DNA of 64,000 nt, from NCBI RefSeq assembly GCF_014647675.1, contig NZ_BMPQ01000030.1, forward strand, positions 40,931 through 104,930, read 5' to 3'. Below the pieces are notes generated by a model that worked only from the letters and a program-made list of their open reading frames with translations, was not told the DNA's origin and searched no databases. This document shows, piece after piece, positions 24,942-34,027 of this stretch; within the stretch, counting starts at the first letter, position 1; every line of letters starts with the position of its first letter. Origin of the DNA: Streptomyces flaveus (lineage in GTDB: Bacteria; Actinomycetota; Actinomycetes; Streptomycetales; Streptomycetaceae). The translations under genes were made by a program, and so were the position numbers.

Positions 24942-25372
24942 GCCCGCTCCAGCCGCTCGACCGCCAGCTCAAAGGTCTCGATGGCGATGTCACTGTTCTC
25001 GGAGTTGAGCGCCGGTCCCTCCCAGCGCTGCGGCCAGGCGTCGAAGAAGTTCCAGCGGGCCTTCTCCTCGCCCTTGCGGTCCAGGAGCACGATGGAGCCG
25101 TTGCGGCGCTGGATGTCGCCGTTGACCGCGGCCAGATGCCACTCGTACAGCTCGAGGTCGTCGGTGATCCCGCGGCGCAGCACCACATTGCCGTACTTGG
25201 TCAGTCCGGCCAGCTTCGCCGGATACGGCGCCCCGCCCTCGCGGTGCTCGATCAGATCGATCGAGGAGCTGAAGCCGGTGCACTCCTGGAACGCCGCCCG
25301 GGTCAGGCCGTTCATGGTGACGAGAAAGTTGAAGCTGGTGAGCGGATCCACCCGCTGTGCGGTCGGCGCCAT
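24938..25372 (-). CDS. eCIS inner tube protein (gp19/Hcp-like)
   Basis: 144 residues. VDPLTSFNFLVTMNGLTRAA, FQECTGFSSSIDLIEHREGG, LTKYGNVVLRRGITDDLELY and NGSIVLLDRKGEEKARWNFF are the T4 gp19-like tube signatures. It polymerises as hexamer rings inside the sheath. It follows the sheath gene by 37 bases and overlaps the assembly gene downstream. No TTA codon was found in this gene, unlike the sheath. Confidence 0.96.
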   Translation of the reverse strand: MAPTAQRVDPLTSFNFLVTMNGLTRAAFQECTGFSSSIDLIEHREGGAPYPAKLAGLTKYGNVVLRRGITDDLELYEWHLAAVNGDIQRRNGSIVLLDRKGEEKARWNFFDAWPQRWEGPALNSENSDIAIETFELAVERLERA

Positions 25373-25409
25373 GGCGGCCTCCTTGGTCTGCGACTGCTGT
25401 CTGCGGCTG

Positions 25410-27437
25410 CTACTGGCTCTCGGAGATCTCCGAGCCGCCCTGCCAGATACCGATCCGGATGACGATGAACTCCGCGGGATACGTGGGCTTCACGCCGATC
25501 TCGATCACGAGTCGGCCGAGCGCGCGCTCGCTCTCCGGGTTGAGCACCTCGTCGATGCGGACGTAGAAGGCGTCTCTGGCGGTGGCACCGAAGAGCGCGC
25601 CGTCCCGCCATGCCTTGGTGAGGAAGTCGCCGATGGTGCGGCGTAACTCCTGCCAGAGAGCGAGGTTGTTGGGCTGGAAGACGGCCCACTGGATGCTCTC
25701 CTCGATGGACTTCTCCAGATAGATGAAGAGCCGGCGGATGTTCACGTACTGCCAGTTCGCGTTCCTCTTGGAGTCGGCGGTGGTCCGCGCGCCCCACACC
25801 AGAGGGGTCGCCTGGCCCGGGAAGACGCGCAGCACATTGACGCCCGCCCCGTTCAACGGCGCCTGCTGGGCGTTGCTGAGCAGCCGCTCCAGGCCGAGGG
25901 CGCCGTTTAGCGTGGCATTGGCTGGGGCGGTGTGTACGCCGTCTGTCGCGTCCGTACGGGCGTAGACGCCGGCCACATGGCCCGACGGGGGCCAGAGTTC
26001 GAGGCGCCGGGTCAGCGGGTTGCGGGCCCGGATCCACGGGTAGTACAGGGCGCCGAAACCCAGGTTCTCGCCGTGCACCCCGTTGGCCTGGGCGATCACT
26101 TCGTTGTTCGTCGAGTCCCCCCGCGGGATCGGGGCGGAGTCCAGGATCGCCACCCGGTCCTTCTTCTGCTCGCAGTACGTGACGAGCGCCGCTTGGGCTT
26201 CTCGGCTGGTGGCGCCGGGGATGCAGACGATGTCGATCTCGCCGTAGGGGTCGAGGCGGGTCAGCTCGTCCGTGGGGTCGTTCGTCAGGTCCGACCAGGC
26301 GACCGGGCGGTCGTCGTCCTTGCCGTCGATCAGGCGCGTCCAAACCTGGACCTGCTTCGGACGGGGATCGTCGGCAGGCGCCTCCGGCGGGGGTACGTGT
26401 TCCCGGACGGTGATGAGGTTGGAAGTGACGGCACTTTCGGAGTAGTTGGGGTGCTCGGGGTTCATCGAGAGATGGTCGTACGTCACCGGCAGGCCCCCCT
26501 TGCGCACGATCAGATCGAACTCCAGGGAGGCGACTCGGGGTGGGGCGCCGGTCGTCACGAATTTGCGCGACAGACCTCGGTCCAGGGTGATGCTGCCCCA
26601 GCCGCTGTGCGTGGTGGTCGACTCGACGGTGCGGTAGTCCGGATTCGCGGGGCCCTTACTGATGGTCACCGTGGCGCCGCGCGGTAGGGCGCGGTCGAGG
26701 CGTACGTCGTCGGGTAGCTCGACCAGTAGGTCACGTCGGCCCGGTGGCAGATCGACGGAGCGCAGCGTGCCATTGGCGTAGGTTGCCGCGCCGAGCACGG
26801 GGTCGGCCAGCACCACTTTGTCGTTGTCGGGCGTGCCCGCCACGGTGCTCTCGTGGCGGGGCGCGACGTGTGGGTCTTCTGAGTCGTCCAGCCAGACCTG
26901 TTCTCCCACCAGGAAACCGGCGTTGTTCACAACGGGGATTGTCGCTCGGTCGGCGGCCACCACCGGCAGTCCCACTGCGCTGACCTTCCTTGCAACATGG
27001 TGCACAGCCAGGTCCGGGCCCGCTCCCGCCAACACATCGGCGAGCAGGCTGGAGTGGCGTACCTCCACCTCGATCGCGTCGCCCCCCACGCCTTCCTCGA
27101 CGGCTTCGATGTCCAGCACCGGCTCGCTCTTCGCGCCTTGCCCCTGCAGCTCGAGGGAGGAGTACCCCGCCGTAGAGGCCCGCAGAATGAAGCAGTCCTG
27201 GCCGCCGTTGAGGAAGAACCCGTAGACCGCAGGGGCGAGATACCCGGCCGGCCGCTCGGCCAGGAAGTCGCCGAACTCCGCCTTGAAGGCGTCCCAGCTG
27301 TTGATCCGGGTCGGCCGGTTCGACGGGCCGCGTTTCGCGGTGCCGAGGAAGGCGACCGTGCTGGTGCTGATGCCCGCGATGGGGCTGCCGGGCGTGAACT
27401 CCTCGATGTAGACGCCCGGATAGCCGGCCTGGGTCAT
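25410..27437 (-). CDS. eCIS contractile sheath protein
   Basis: 675 residues. The start GYPGVYIEEFTPGSPIAGIS then TVAFLGTAKRGP is the conserved N-arm of tail sheath proteins. The C-terminal domain (WQYVNIRRLFIYLEKSIEES, FQPNNLALWQELRRTIGDFL, AFYVRIDEVLNPESERALGR) carries the attachment helices and ends with the C-arm. The middle insertion of about 300 residues is the variable outer domain. It stores the energy for contraction. Residue 598 is a TTA codon (25644-25646), so sheath synthesis should need the bldA tRNA. Followed directly by the tube gene. Confidence 0.96.
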   Translation of the reverse strand: MTQAGYPGVYIEEFTPGSPIAGISTSTVAFLGTAKRGPSNRPTRINSWDAFKAEFGDFLAERPAGYLAPAVYGFFLNGGQDCFILRASTAGYSSLELQGQGAKSEPVLDIEAVEEGVGGDAIEVEVRHSSLLADVLAGAGPDLAVHHVARKVSAVGLPVVAADRATIPVVNNAGFLVGEQVWLDDSEDPHVAPRHESTVAGTPDNDKVVLADPVLGAATYANGTLRSVDLPPGRRDLLVELPDDVRLDRALPRGATVTISKGPANPDYRTVESTTTHSGWGSITLDRGLSRKFVTTGAPPRVASLEFDLIVRKGGLPVTYDHLSMNPEHPNYSESAVTSNLITVREHVPPPEAPADDPRPKQVQVWTRLIDGKDDDRPVAWSDLTNDPTDELTRLDPYGEIDIVCIPGATSREAQAALVTYCEQKKDRVAILDSAPIPRGDSTNNEVIAQANGVHGENLGFGALYYPWIRARNPLTRRLELWPPSGHVAGVYARTDATDGVHTAPANATLNGALGLERLLSNAQQAPLNGAGVNVLRVFPGQATPLVWGARTTADSKRNANWQYVNIRRLFIYLEKSIEESIQWAVFQPNNLALWQELRRTIGDFLTKAWRDGALFGATARDAFYVRIDEVLNPESERALGRLVIEIGVKPTYPAEFIVIRIGIWQGGSEISESQ

Positions 27438-27469
27438 GCTGCATCACTCCTGGTTCCGTCCGGCCCGCA

Positions 27470-28345
27470 TCAGGGCAGGGCGAGGTCGTAGCGTCCGGTC
27501 GGCGAGGGCACGGTGATCGGGGTGGTCGCCGGCGGCTCGTCGTGGTGCGGGGCCCGCAGCCGCAACCGGTAGGTGCCGGGCGCCACATCGAGGAAGGTGA
27601 ACTCCCCGCGTCCGTTGGTCCGGGTCGCCGCCATCGGGGCGAGGCCCACGGTCTCCAGCTGCACCCAGGCGCCGGCGACGGGAACCGGCGGGGCGAGCCC
27701 CGTGTCCCGTACGACCCCCGCGATCTGGATCCGGGTCTCCGCGCTGCCGGGCTCGCCGGCGACCCGGTACTCGGTGAACCGTGTCGTCACCTCCGGCGCG
27801 ACGGCCTCGGCCGCCCGCGCCACCGCGGTGGTCACGATCAGCAGGATCACCGGACGCCAGCGGTGCCCTTCCCCCATCGAGCCCCAGAAGTCGGCGAGTT
27901 CGGGGAAACCGCCCGGCGGCGCCACCTCGATCGGCAACTCGCCGTCCGCCGTGGTCAGCACCTGTGCCTGAATCAGCACGGACACAGCTTCGCTGAGCAC
28001 CGTGTGCTCGGCCTGGGTGGCGGTCCTGCGGTCGGACGACGCACTCCAGGCCGAGATCAGATAGTGCCAGTCGACCCGCGCCGGGGCCTGCCGCCGGACC
28101 GTCCGGCCTGCCTGTACGGAGCTCACCCGCTCGTTGGACCGCAGTGCCCGGTTCTCACGCACATCGACGAGATAGACATTGAGCGCCAGTTTGGGCGCCA
28201 GCGGGGTGATGTCACGGGCCCAGTCGATGTCCGGCGGCCCGAAACCGAGCTGTTCCGGTGCGACTCCGCCGGGCCCACCGGCTCCCAGCGAGGTCATCCG
28301 TTCCGTGAACAGCTCCCGCAGCGCGACATCGGTCTCCGTCTCCAT
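27470..28345 (-). CDS. eCIS tail terminator (DUF4255) fused to a carboxypeptidase-regulatory-like domain
   Basis: 291 residues from ATG 28345 (GTG codons at 28354 and 28357 are alternatives). Residues 1-180 fit DUF4255/Pvc16-like caps: TDVALRELFTERM, ALNVYLVDVRENRALRSNER, RVDWHYLISAWSASSDRRTA, ADFWGSMGEGHRWRPVILLI. The last 90 residues (PVAGAWVQLETVGLAPMAAT, TNGRGEFTFLDVAPGTYRLR) form a carboxypeptidase-regulatory-like beta sandwich that could decorate the distal end. It would cap tube and sheath. The GGCGGAG site is eleven bases before ATG 28345. Confidence 0.85.
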   Translation of the reverse strand: METETDVALRELFTERMTSLGAGGPGGVAPEQLGFGPPDIDWARDITPLAPKLALNVYLVDVRENRALRSNERVSSVQAGRTVRRQAPARVDWHYLISAWSASSDRRTATQAEHTVLSEAVSVLIQAQVLTTADGELPIEVAPPGGFPELADFWGSMGEGHRWRPVILLIVTTAVARAAEAVAPEVTTRFTEYRVAGEPGSAETRIQIAGVVRDTGLAPPVPVAGAWVQLETVGLAPMAATRTNGRGEFTFLDVAPGTYRLRLRAPHHDEPPATTPITVPSPTGRYDLALP

Positions 28346-28350
28346 CGCAT

Positions 28351-28716
28351 TCACCACTCCGCCCGCGCGGCCACACCACGAATGGCATCGGCCAGCTGCT
28401 CCGGCTCCAGCTCACCGAGCAACTCCCGGTGCGGCCGCAGCCCGTACAACGTGGTCCGCACCCCGTCCCTGGAGACCGCGAGCACCTGTACCCGCGGCCG
28501 CTGCTCTAGCAACTCCCGGCATTCGGGGGCCAGTTGCAGGGACTCCTGCCCGAACACCACGACCTGAGCGGCATCCCGGTCGACAGCCTCGACCAACGGC
28601 ACCCGGCGCGGATGCGCCCTGACCACGGTCATCCCGGGACTGGCGTCGATGACGTCCTGGAGAATCTGCCGCAGCAGCTGCGGCATGTCGATCAGCACGA
28701 CCCTGATGTCGGCCAC
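28351..28716 (-). CDS. eCIS-encoded receiver-like protein lacking the phosphoacceptor
   Basis: 121 residues with the alternating strand-helix pattern of a response-regulator receiver: IRVVLIDMPQLLRQILQDVI, then MTVVRAHPRRVPLVEAVDRD and AAQVVVFGQES. The aspartate that should end strand 3 is Phe or Gly, and only one of the two N-terminal acidic residues remains, so phosphorylation is unlikely. No output domain. It may be a protein-protein switch or scaffold for the particle. It sits between the DUF4157 protein and the terminator, overlapping the latter slightly. Confidence 0.75.
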   Translation of the reverse strand: MADIRVVLIDMPQLLRQILQDVIDASPGMTVVRAHPRRVPLVEAVDRDAAQVVVFGQESLQLAPECRELLEQRPRVQVLAVSRDGVRTTLYGLRPHRELLGELEPEQLADAIRGVAARAEW

Positions 28717-28796
28717 GTCGGTTCCCTCCGCAGCGGAGTCCCGAGTCTGGTCCGGGGCGGGGGAGTTCGGTATGGGCCTTGGGGGCTACTTTGGAT

Positions 28797-31700
28797 TCAG
28801 GGTGGGTGTGGATCCCCGGGAGCGGAGGTCTTCTTCTTCTTGGGCTTCGCCGCAGCGGCCTGGTTGGCGATGATGTAGTCGTTCATCTTGTGTGTCAGCT
28901 CAGCGATGATCTCCTGCTCGAAGCGGTAGGCCTGCTCAGACCATGCCGGGTCGATGTCCTCGTCCCTGAACTTGCGCCACTGGGAGGGAAGAAGGCCCTG
29001 CTTCGAGTAGTTCTGGGGGGCTGGGAACGCCGCGATGTTTCCCTCGTAGGTGAGCAGTGCGCTGATCTGCTCGTTGGTCAGCAGATTGATCCGCTGGGGG
29101 CCAATGATCTCGTTGAGTATGTACGTCACCGGTACGAAGTGGTCGGGTTGCAGGACCCCTGGGCTGTCCATCCACTCGTTCTTCACCGGATCCAGATAGA
29201 TGGGGAGGTCGCGGAAGAGCGCGCGGAGCTCGGGCGTCATGCGGAAGACGCCGCGACGGACCTTGAGGAGGGGGACCTTCTTGGCGAGTTCGAGCGGCGT
29301 TCGCTCCTCCTCGGGCTCGGCGACCGGGGGCGGCGTCGTGCGTGCGGGCGGGAAGTACCGTGGCCCGCCGCCCTCGGCTCGGGGGGCGGTCATCGGGCCG
29401 GAGGACGGAGCCCCTGGAGCTGTCAGGCCCCCGGACTGCTCCCTGGACCGCTCGCCGGGGAGGCGCAGGGGGGTCGGGTCGTCGAGGGCGTCACCTGACG
29501 GCCGGGCCTGCTGGGTCGGTTCGGAACCGGTCGCAGCGCGGGGCGCCGTGGCTGGTTCCGGCGCGGTCGTGGCGGCCGGAGCGTCGGCGGACCGCCTCTT
29601 GGAGCCGACGCTGGGTATCGGATCCGGCGCGTAGGCCTGGAAAGTGGACTGCGGTTCGGCGCCGTTCCCGGTCGTCCAGCCGGACGGGGTGGTGTCGTGG
29701 GCAGGACGGGGCGGGGTTTGGGTTTCGGGGAGCAGAGACGTCCAGATGGGAGGCGTATTGACGCTTCCTGAGGCAGCTGCGGTCATTCCTGGACCGGCCG
29801 CACGGCCTCCGGATCCACGGCTTCCGGATCGCCGGGGCCCAGACCCCTGCACGGTGAAGCCCTCCCGTTCGAAGTCCAGATTCCGCTGCGGGGTGGTCGA
29901 CAGGGGTGGGGGCTCATGGCTCTGCTCGAAGGCGGACAGCCTCCGCGCCATGTCCAGGCCCTGGCTCCGTCTGTAGGCGGACACCGCCCGTTCCATCTCC
30001 TGGCTCGACTTGGAGGTGACCAGTAGCTGATCCGTTCGCGCCAGAGGGCCGGGACTCTCGTCCGCCGATGCCCGGCGTACCGGATCCGGCCCGGGCTTGG
30101 GCTCCGGAATCGCCGCGAGCTGCCGCTCGATCGCGTCAAGCACGGCCTCCCGCTCGCGTGGCACCGACTCGCCCAGCTCCTGCCGCCGTTTCCTGAACTC
30201 CGTACGCCGCCTGTGCAGCGAGTACAGGAGCTCCGGTGCTGCCATGGCCATGCGCCCGAGGCCGTACCACTGGCTCGCCGCGTTCAGGAAGTCGAAGGTG
30301 TCGAGGACGCCCTCGAATTTGTTCTCCTTCAGCCAGTCGCGGTTCTCGTCGACGAGCGGTGCGGCCGCCGCGAGGGCGAGCGATGCCCGGTCTCCCCACA
30401 GCAGGGCCTTGCCGAGCTTCGTCGTCGCGCCGGCGGCTCCGCCCGCGATGCCCGTGCCGATGCTGCCCGTAAGCTGCACCTTCCTCGTGGCGTTCTGCAG
30501 GAACTCCTGGTGCAACTGGAGCAGACCCCGGGCCGGCATGGGCTGTAGGCGGCCCCCCTGGTCGTAGCGGCGCACGGCGATGATCTCGTCGGGGTCGAGG
30601 TCGACCGTCACGGCGTTGAACCTCTTGAGTCCCTGCCACTCCTCGGGATAGTCGGTCACGGTCGTGCTGCGCAGCCGCACCCGCAGCTTGCCCCCGGGGA
30701 TGAACCATGCCTCCAGGGGAGACTGCGGGGACTTGTTGAAGTTCTGCATCTGGAAGGGGAGGAAAGGGACCTTCTCCGGGTGGGCGGCGGCCTCGGCCCA
30801 TCGCTCGACCGGCGTCGCGGACAGCCGCGCCTGCATGACGCGGGCCGCCCCCTTCATCAGCTGGTCCGAGTCGTCCAGGAGGGGAATGGGGAGTGCGCCA
30901 CGGAACAGGCCGCCGACCGGCCCTGTCATGCCCGCGGTGAGGTGTCTGTGCAGAAGATCGAGCAGGCGGCGCCCGTCGGGAGTGCCGGCCAGCTGCTTCA
31001 GGGGGAGTGATGAGGAGAGCATGGGGGATCGCATGATGGCCGCCGCCACCCGTTCGGGATTGTCCGAGCCTTCGAGCGCGTCCGCGATCTCTCCGTGACT
31101 ACGGGTGTGTTCGCAGATGGCGTGGGCGAGTTCTGCCCCCTCCTGGTTCGGGACCCGATCCCGGACCAAGGTGTAGTTGCTGTGCCCCGTGATCGTCGAG
31201 CCGGCCCAGGCCGCGTACCCCGAGGCCCGTTCGAGCAGGGAAGGATCCGTCGGCGCCGCCTCCTCCTCGGCGAGCTCCCCAGGCACACCCTGGAGTTCAG
31301 CCGCGCGGCGCAGTTCCTGTTCCCTGTTGAGCCCCGCTATCTCGCGTTCCTCCCCCTCGACGAGGCCCCGCTGGTCCGGACTGAGCATCGAGAGAGCCTT
31401 GGCGCGGTCCCTGTCCCAGGGCAGATCGGGATAGCGCAACCGGCCGAGCACCGGCGGCGCCGGCTGCACCGCCCCCGCCGGCGCGCTGCCCGGTGTCGGG
31501 GTGGCTCCGCCCGCGACCGTCGCATCCGCCTCGGCCTCCGCCCGGCCCGCGGCCAAGGGAGTCCCAGCAGGCCCCCGCTGCTGCACCACATGTGCCAGCT
31601 CGTGCGTCAGCAGCCGAGCCCCGGCCGCGCTGTCCGGGCGGTGCTCGCCCTGTGCCAGGTAGATGTGCTCGCCCTGGGTGACCGCTGGAGCGCCCAGCTC

Positions 31701-31946
31701 CCGCGGTGACCTGGCATCGACATGCAGGCGTACGTCGGTGAAGTCGGCGCCGAGTCTGGATTCGAGCCGCGAGCGGAGCCCGGGCTCCAAGGGTTGGCCC
31801 AGGAGCGCCCCCACGGCGCGGTTGCCGTAGGCGCGTTGGGTTGCAGGCAGCGAGGCCCGCACGCTGGGAGGCTGGGTACGCGACGGCGCCGGGTGCGTGG
31901 TGGTGCGTTCGCTGTCCTTGGATGTCGTACGCCCATGAGTCCTCAC
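28797..31946 (-). CDS. DUF4157 (eCIS core) protein with an HNH-like C-terminus, likely eCIS effector
   Basis: 1049 residues. Residues 50-125 are DUF4157, the eCIS-associated marker domain, with LGADFTDVRLHVDARSPREL and the zinc-peptidase-like motif LLTHELAHVVQQ (HELAH at 115-119). A long helical middle follows, with a Gly/Ala-rich stretch near residue 500 (GTGIAGGAAGATTKLGKAL) that could cross or disturb a membrane. A Pro/Ser/Thr-rich linker spans about 700-890. The last 130 residues hold QPDHFVPVTYI, RINLLTNEQ and EGNIAAFPAPQNYSKQG, spaced like an HNH/treble-clef nuclease, then a lysine tail. No separate tape-measure gene is visible, so it may also play that part. GTG start, GTGA overlap with the ATPase. 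Confidence 0.82.
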   Translation of the reverse strand: MRTHGRTTSKDSERTTTHPAPSRTQPPSVRASLPATQRAYGNRAVGALLGQPLEPGLRSRLESRLGADFTDVRLHVDARSPRELGAPAVTQGEHIYLAQGEHRPDSAAGARLLTHELAHVVQQRGPAGTPLAAGRAEAEADATVAGGATPTPGSAPAGAVQPAPPVLGRLRYPDLPWDRDRAKALSMLSPDQRGLVEGEEREIAGLNREQELRRAAELQGVPGELAEEEAAPTDPSLLERASGYAAWAGSTITGHSNYTLVRDRVPNQEGAELAHAICEHTRSHGEIADALEGSDNPERVAAAIMRSPMLSSSLPLKQLAGTPDGRRLLDLLHRHLTAGMTGPVGGLFRGALPIPLLDDSDQLMKGAARVMQARLSATPVERWAEAAAHPEKVPFLPFQMQNFNKSPQSPLEAWFIPGGKLRVRLRSTTVTDYPEEWQGLKRFNAVTVDLDPDEIIAVRRYDQGGRLQPMPARGLLQLHQEFLQNATRKVQLTGSIGTGIAGGAAGATTKLGKALLWGDRASLALAAAAPLVDENRDWLKENKFEGVLDTFDFLNAASQWYGLGRMAMAAPELLYSLHRRRTEFRKRRQELGESVPREREAVLDAIERQLAAIPEPKPGPDPVRRASADESPGPLARTDQLLVTSKSSQEMERAVSAYRRSQGLDMARRLSAFEQSHEPPPLSTTPQRNLDFEREGFTVQGSGPRRSGSRGSGGRAAGPGMTAAASGSVNTPPIWTSLLPETQTPPRPAHDTTPSGWTTGNGAEPQSTFQAYAPDPIPSVGSKRRSADAPAATTAPEPATAPRAATGSEPTQQARPSGDALDDPTPLRLPGERSREQSGGLTAPGAPSSGPMTAPRAEGGGPRYFPPARTTPPPVAEPEEERTPLELAKKVPLLKVRRGVFRMTPELRALFRDLPIYLDPVKNEWMDSPGVLQPDHFVPVTYILNEIIGPQRINLLTNEQISALLTYEGNIAAFPAPQNYSKQGLLPSQWRKFRDEDIDPAWSEQAYRFEQEIIAELTHKMNDYIIANQAAAAKPKKKKTSAPGDPHPP

Positions 31947-34027
31947 CCCGCATCACCCTCCAGGTCCCCGACGAAGACCCGCCCCGCCTTCTCGTACTCA
32001 CGGCGCACCGCATGCAGCACCAGCGCGCTCGTCACCGCAGAGCCCCGCGCGGCCGCCAGGTAGGCCGCGCCGAGGGCGACGTTCTTGATCTCCGCCCCGC
32101 TGAGCATGAACCGGTGCGCGAAGGCGCTGTGGTCGAGCTCCTCGGCCAGCGGAACGCCCGCGGGGAAGACGCGTTCCCAGATGCGGTGGCGCTGGAGCGT
32201 GTCGGGGAACGGAAAGCGCACGACGAACCCCAGCCGGCGCAGAAACGCCTCATCAAGGTTCTCGATGCGGTTGGTGGCGAGGATGGCCAGGCCCTCGTAC
32301 GTCTCCATCTTCTGCAGGAGATACGACACTTCGATGTTGGCGTACCGGTCGTGGGCGTCCCTGACCTCGGAGCGCTTGCCGAAGAGTGCGTCGGCCTCGT
32401 CGAAGAGGAGTGCCGCGTTGGCGTTCTCGGCGGTACGGAAGATGCGGTCGAGGTTCTTCTCGGTCTCGCCGATCCATTTGCTGACGATGCCGGAGAGGTC
32501 GATCCGATAGAGGTCGATGCCGAGTTCGCGGGCGACGATCTCGGCGGCCATGGTCTTGCCCGTGCCCGGCGGGCCCGCGAAGAGCGCACTGACGCCCCGG
32601 CCCAGCGAGAGTCTGGCTCCGAAACCCCAGTCGGACAGCACGAGTTCACGCCGGGCGACCCGGTCGCAGAGTTCCCGCAGCTGGTCGAGGGCGTCCGGGG
32701 GCAGCACTATGTCGCCCCACCGGTGGACCGGCTCGATCTTGTCGGCGAGCGGGCCGAGCTGGTGGGCCGAGCGGGCGCGGGCGACCGCGAAGAGGGCCTC
32801 CAGGGCGGTGGCGTCGGCCCGGCGGGGGAGTTGGCCGGCCAGCGTCGCGGCCTCGGTGATCTGCCACGGAGTGAGGCGGAACCGGTCGGCGAGCAGACCC
32901 AGTTCGCCGTCCGGCAACTCCAGGCCATTGCGGTCGAGTTCCGTGCGCCAGAGCGTGCGGCGCCGGGGTGCGTCGGGCAGCGGGCAGAGAGCGCTGATCA
33001 CCGCGGCCGGTGGCTCGCCGTCCACGCCCTGAAGTGCGGGCCAGGGCTCGGCGCCCGCCAGGACGACCGTGGCATGCGAGTGGGTGAGGTGGCGTACGAA
33101 GCCATAGAGTTCGGCGGTGCGGGCCGCGGTGAGCAGGGTGTCGACGCCGCCGACGAAGCAAACCGCGTCCCTGAACTCGGCCTCCTGGAACAGCAGTCGG
33201 GCCAGATCTTCGGGGAATTGGCCGGTGAGAGTCAGATCCGCCGCGAGCAGCGGACGGCCGGCCCCCAGAGCGGCCAGCTCGGCGACCTGGCGGTGCCCCG
33301 AGCCCGGCAGCCCCTGAAGGTGCACCCGCAGGGGGACCTGCTTTCCCGCCGCCTCGGTCAATGCCTCGGTCAGCTGTCGCAGTTCGGGCGCCAACTCATT
33401 CTGGAACGCGGTGGGGTCAAGCAGTGAGGTGAACTCGGCCAGCCGGGAATCCGGGCCGGCGCCCCCGGTCAGGAAGGTCACGATCTGCGCGTCGAGTGCC
33501 ACGGTGTGCGCCAGTAGTGGCGTTCCGTGCGCCTCCGCACCGGTGTCCGGAATCAGCCGCACCACTTTGTTCCGCAGCAGCGGGGCGTCTCCCGTGAGGC
33601 GGTCCCGGCGGCGGACCTTCTCCTCGGGGGTCGAGCAGAGCAGATTGAGTACGAGGTCGACGGTGGGCCGCCGCTTGGTGGCGTCGTCCTGGAGATATGC
33701 GTACAACCGCTCGTAACGCAGGTCGAGTTCGGGTGCGAGCGCAATGACCACGACATCGAGATCGAAGCCGGACAGTCCGAACCGCTCCTGAAGGCTTCCC
33801 ATCCGGGTGCCGGTGAAGCCGGGGCGGGGATGGGCGTCGGCGTCCACGGTGAGCAGCGGCTGCCCCGGCGGGCGGGCGAGCAGCCTCTCGACCTCTGCGA
33901 GGTCGATGTGCAGACCGCGGAAGGGATCGGACGCCGCGGTGGTGCCATAGGCCTGCTCAGCCAGGTCGATGGCGGCGGCGAGCAGCACATCGAGCCGGCC
34001 GAGCGCGGCCGACAGGCCCTCGTTCAC
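31943..34027 (-). CDS. eCIS AAA+ ATPase
   Basis: 694 residues. Residues 1-430 include an N-terminal domain and a degenerate first ATPase-like unit (HLQGLPGSGHRQVAELAALG lacks the Walker A Lys-Thr). The second unit is intact: ALFAGPPGTGKTMAAEIVAR (Walker A), NAALLFDEADALFGKRSEVR (Walker B), AILATNRIENLDEAFLRRLG (sensor 1 and arginine finger) and FMLSGAEIKNVALGAAYLAA (sensor 2 region). It matches the ATPase found in nearly all eCIS operons, whose role in assembly or loading is not settled. GTG start overlaps the regulator stop. Confidence 0.94.
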   Translation of the reverse strand: MNEGLSAALGRLDVLLAAAIDLAEQAYGTTAASDPFRGLHIDLAEVERLLARPPGQPLLTVDADAHPRPGFTGTRMGSLQERFGLSGFDLDVVVIALAPELDLRYERLYAYLQDDATKRRPTVDLVLNLLCSTPEEKVRRRDRLTGDAPLLRNKVVRLIPDTGAEAHGTPLLAHTVALDAQIVTFLTGGAGPDSRLAEFTSLLDPTAFQNELAPELRQLTEALTEAAGKQVPLRVHLQGLPGSGHRQVAELAALGAGRPLLAADLTLTGQFPEDLARLLFQEAEFRDAVCFVGGVDTLLTAARTAELYGFVRHLTHSHATVVLAGAEPWPALQGVDGEPPAAVISALCPLPDAPRRRTLWRTELDRNGLELPDGELGLLADRFRLTPWQITEAATLAGQLPRRADATALEALFAVARARSAHQLGPLADKIEPVHRWGDIVLPPDALDQLRELCDRVARRELVLSDWGFGARLSLGRGVSALFAGPPGTGKTMAAEIVARELGIDLYRIDLSGIVSKWIGETEKNLDRIFRTAENANAALLFDEADALFGKRSEVRDAHDRYANIEVSYLLQKMETYEGLAILATNRIENLDEAFLRRLGFVVRFPFPDTLQRHRIWERVFPAGVPLAEELDHSAFAHRFMLSGAEIKNVALGAAYLAAARGSAVTSALVLHAVRREYEKAGRVFVGDLEGDAG

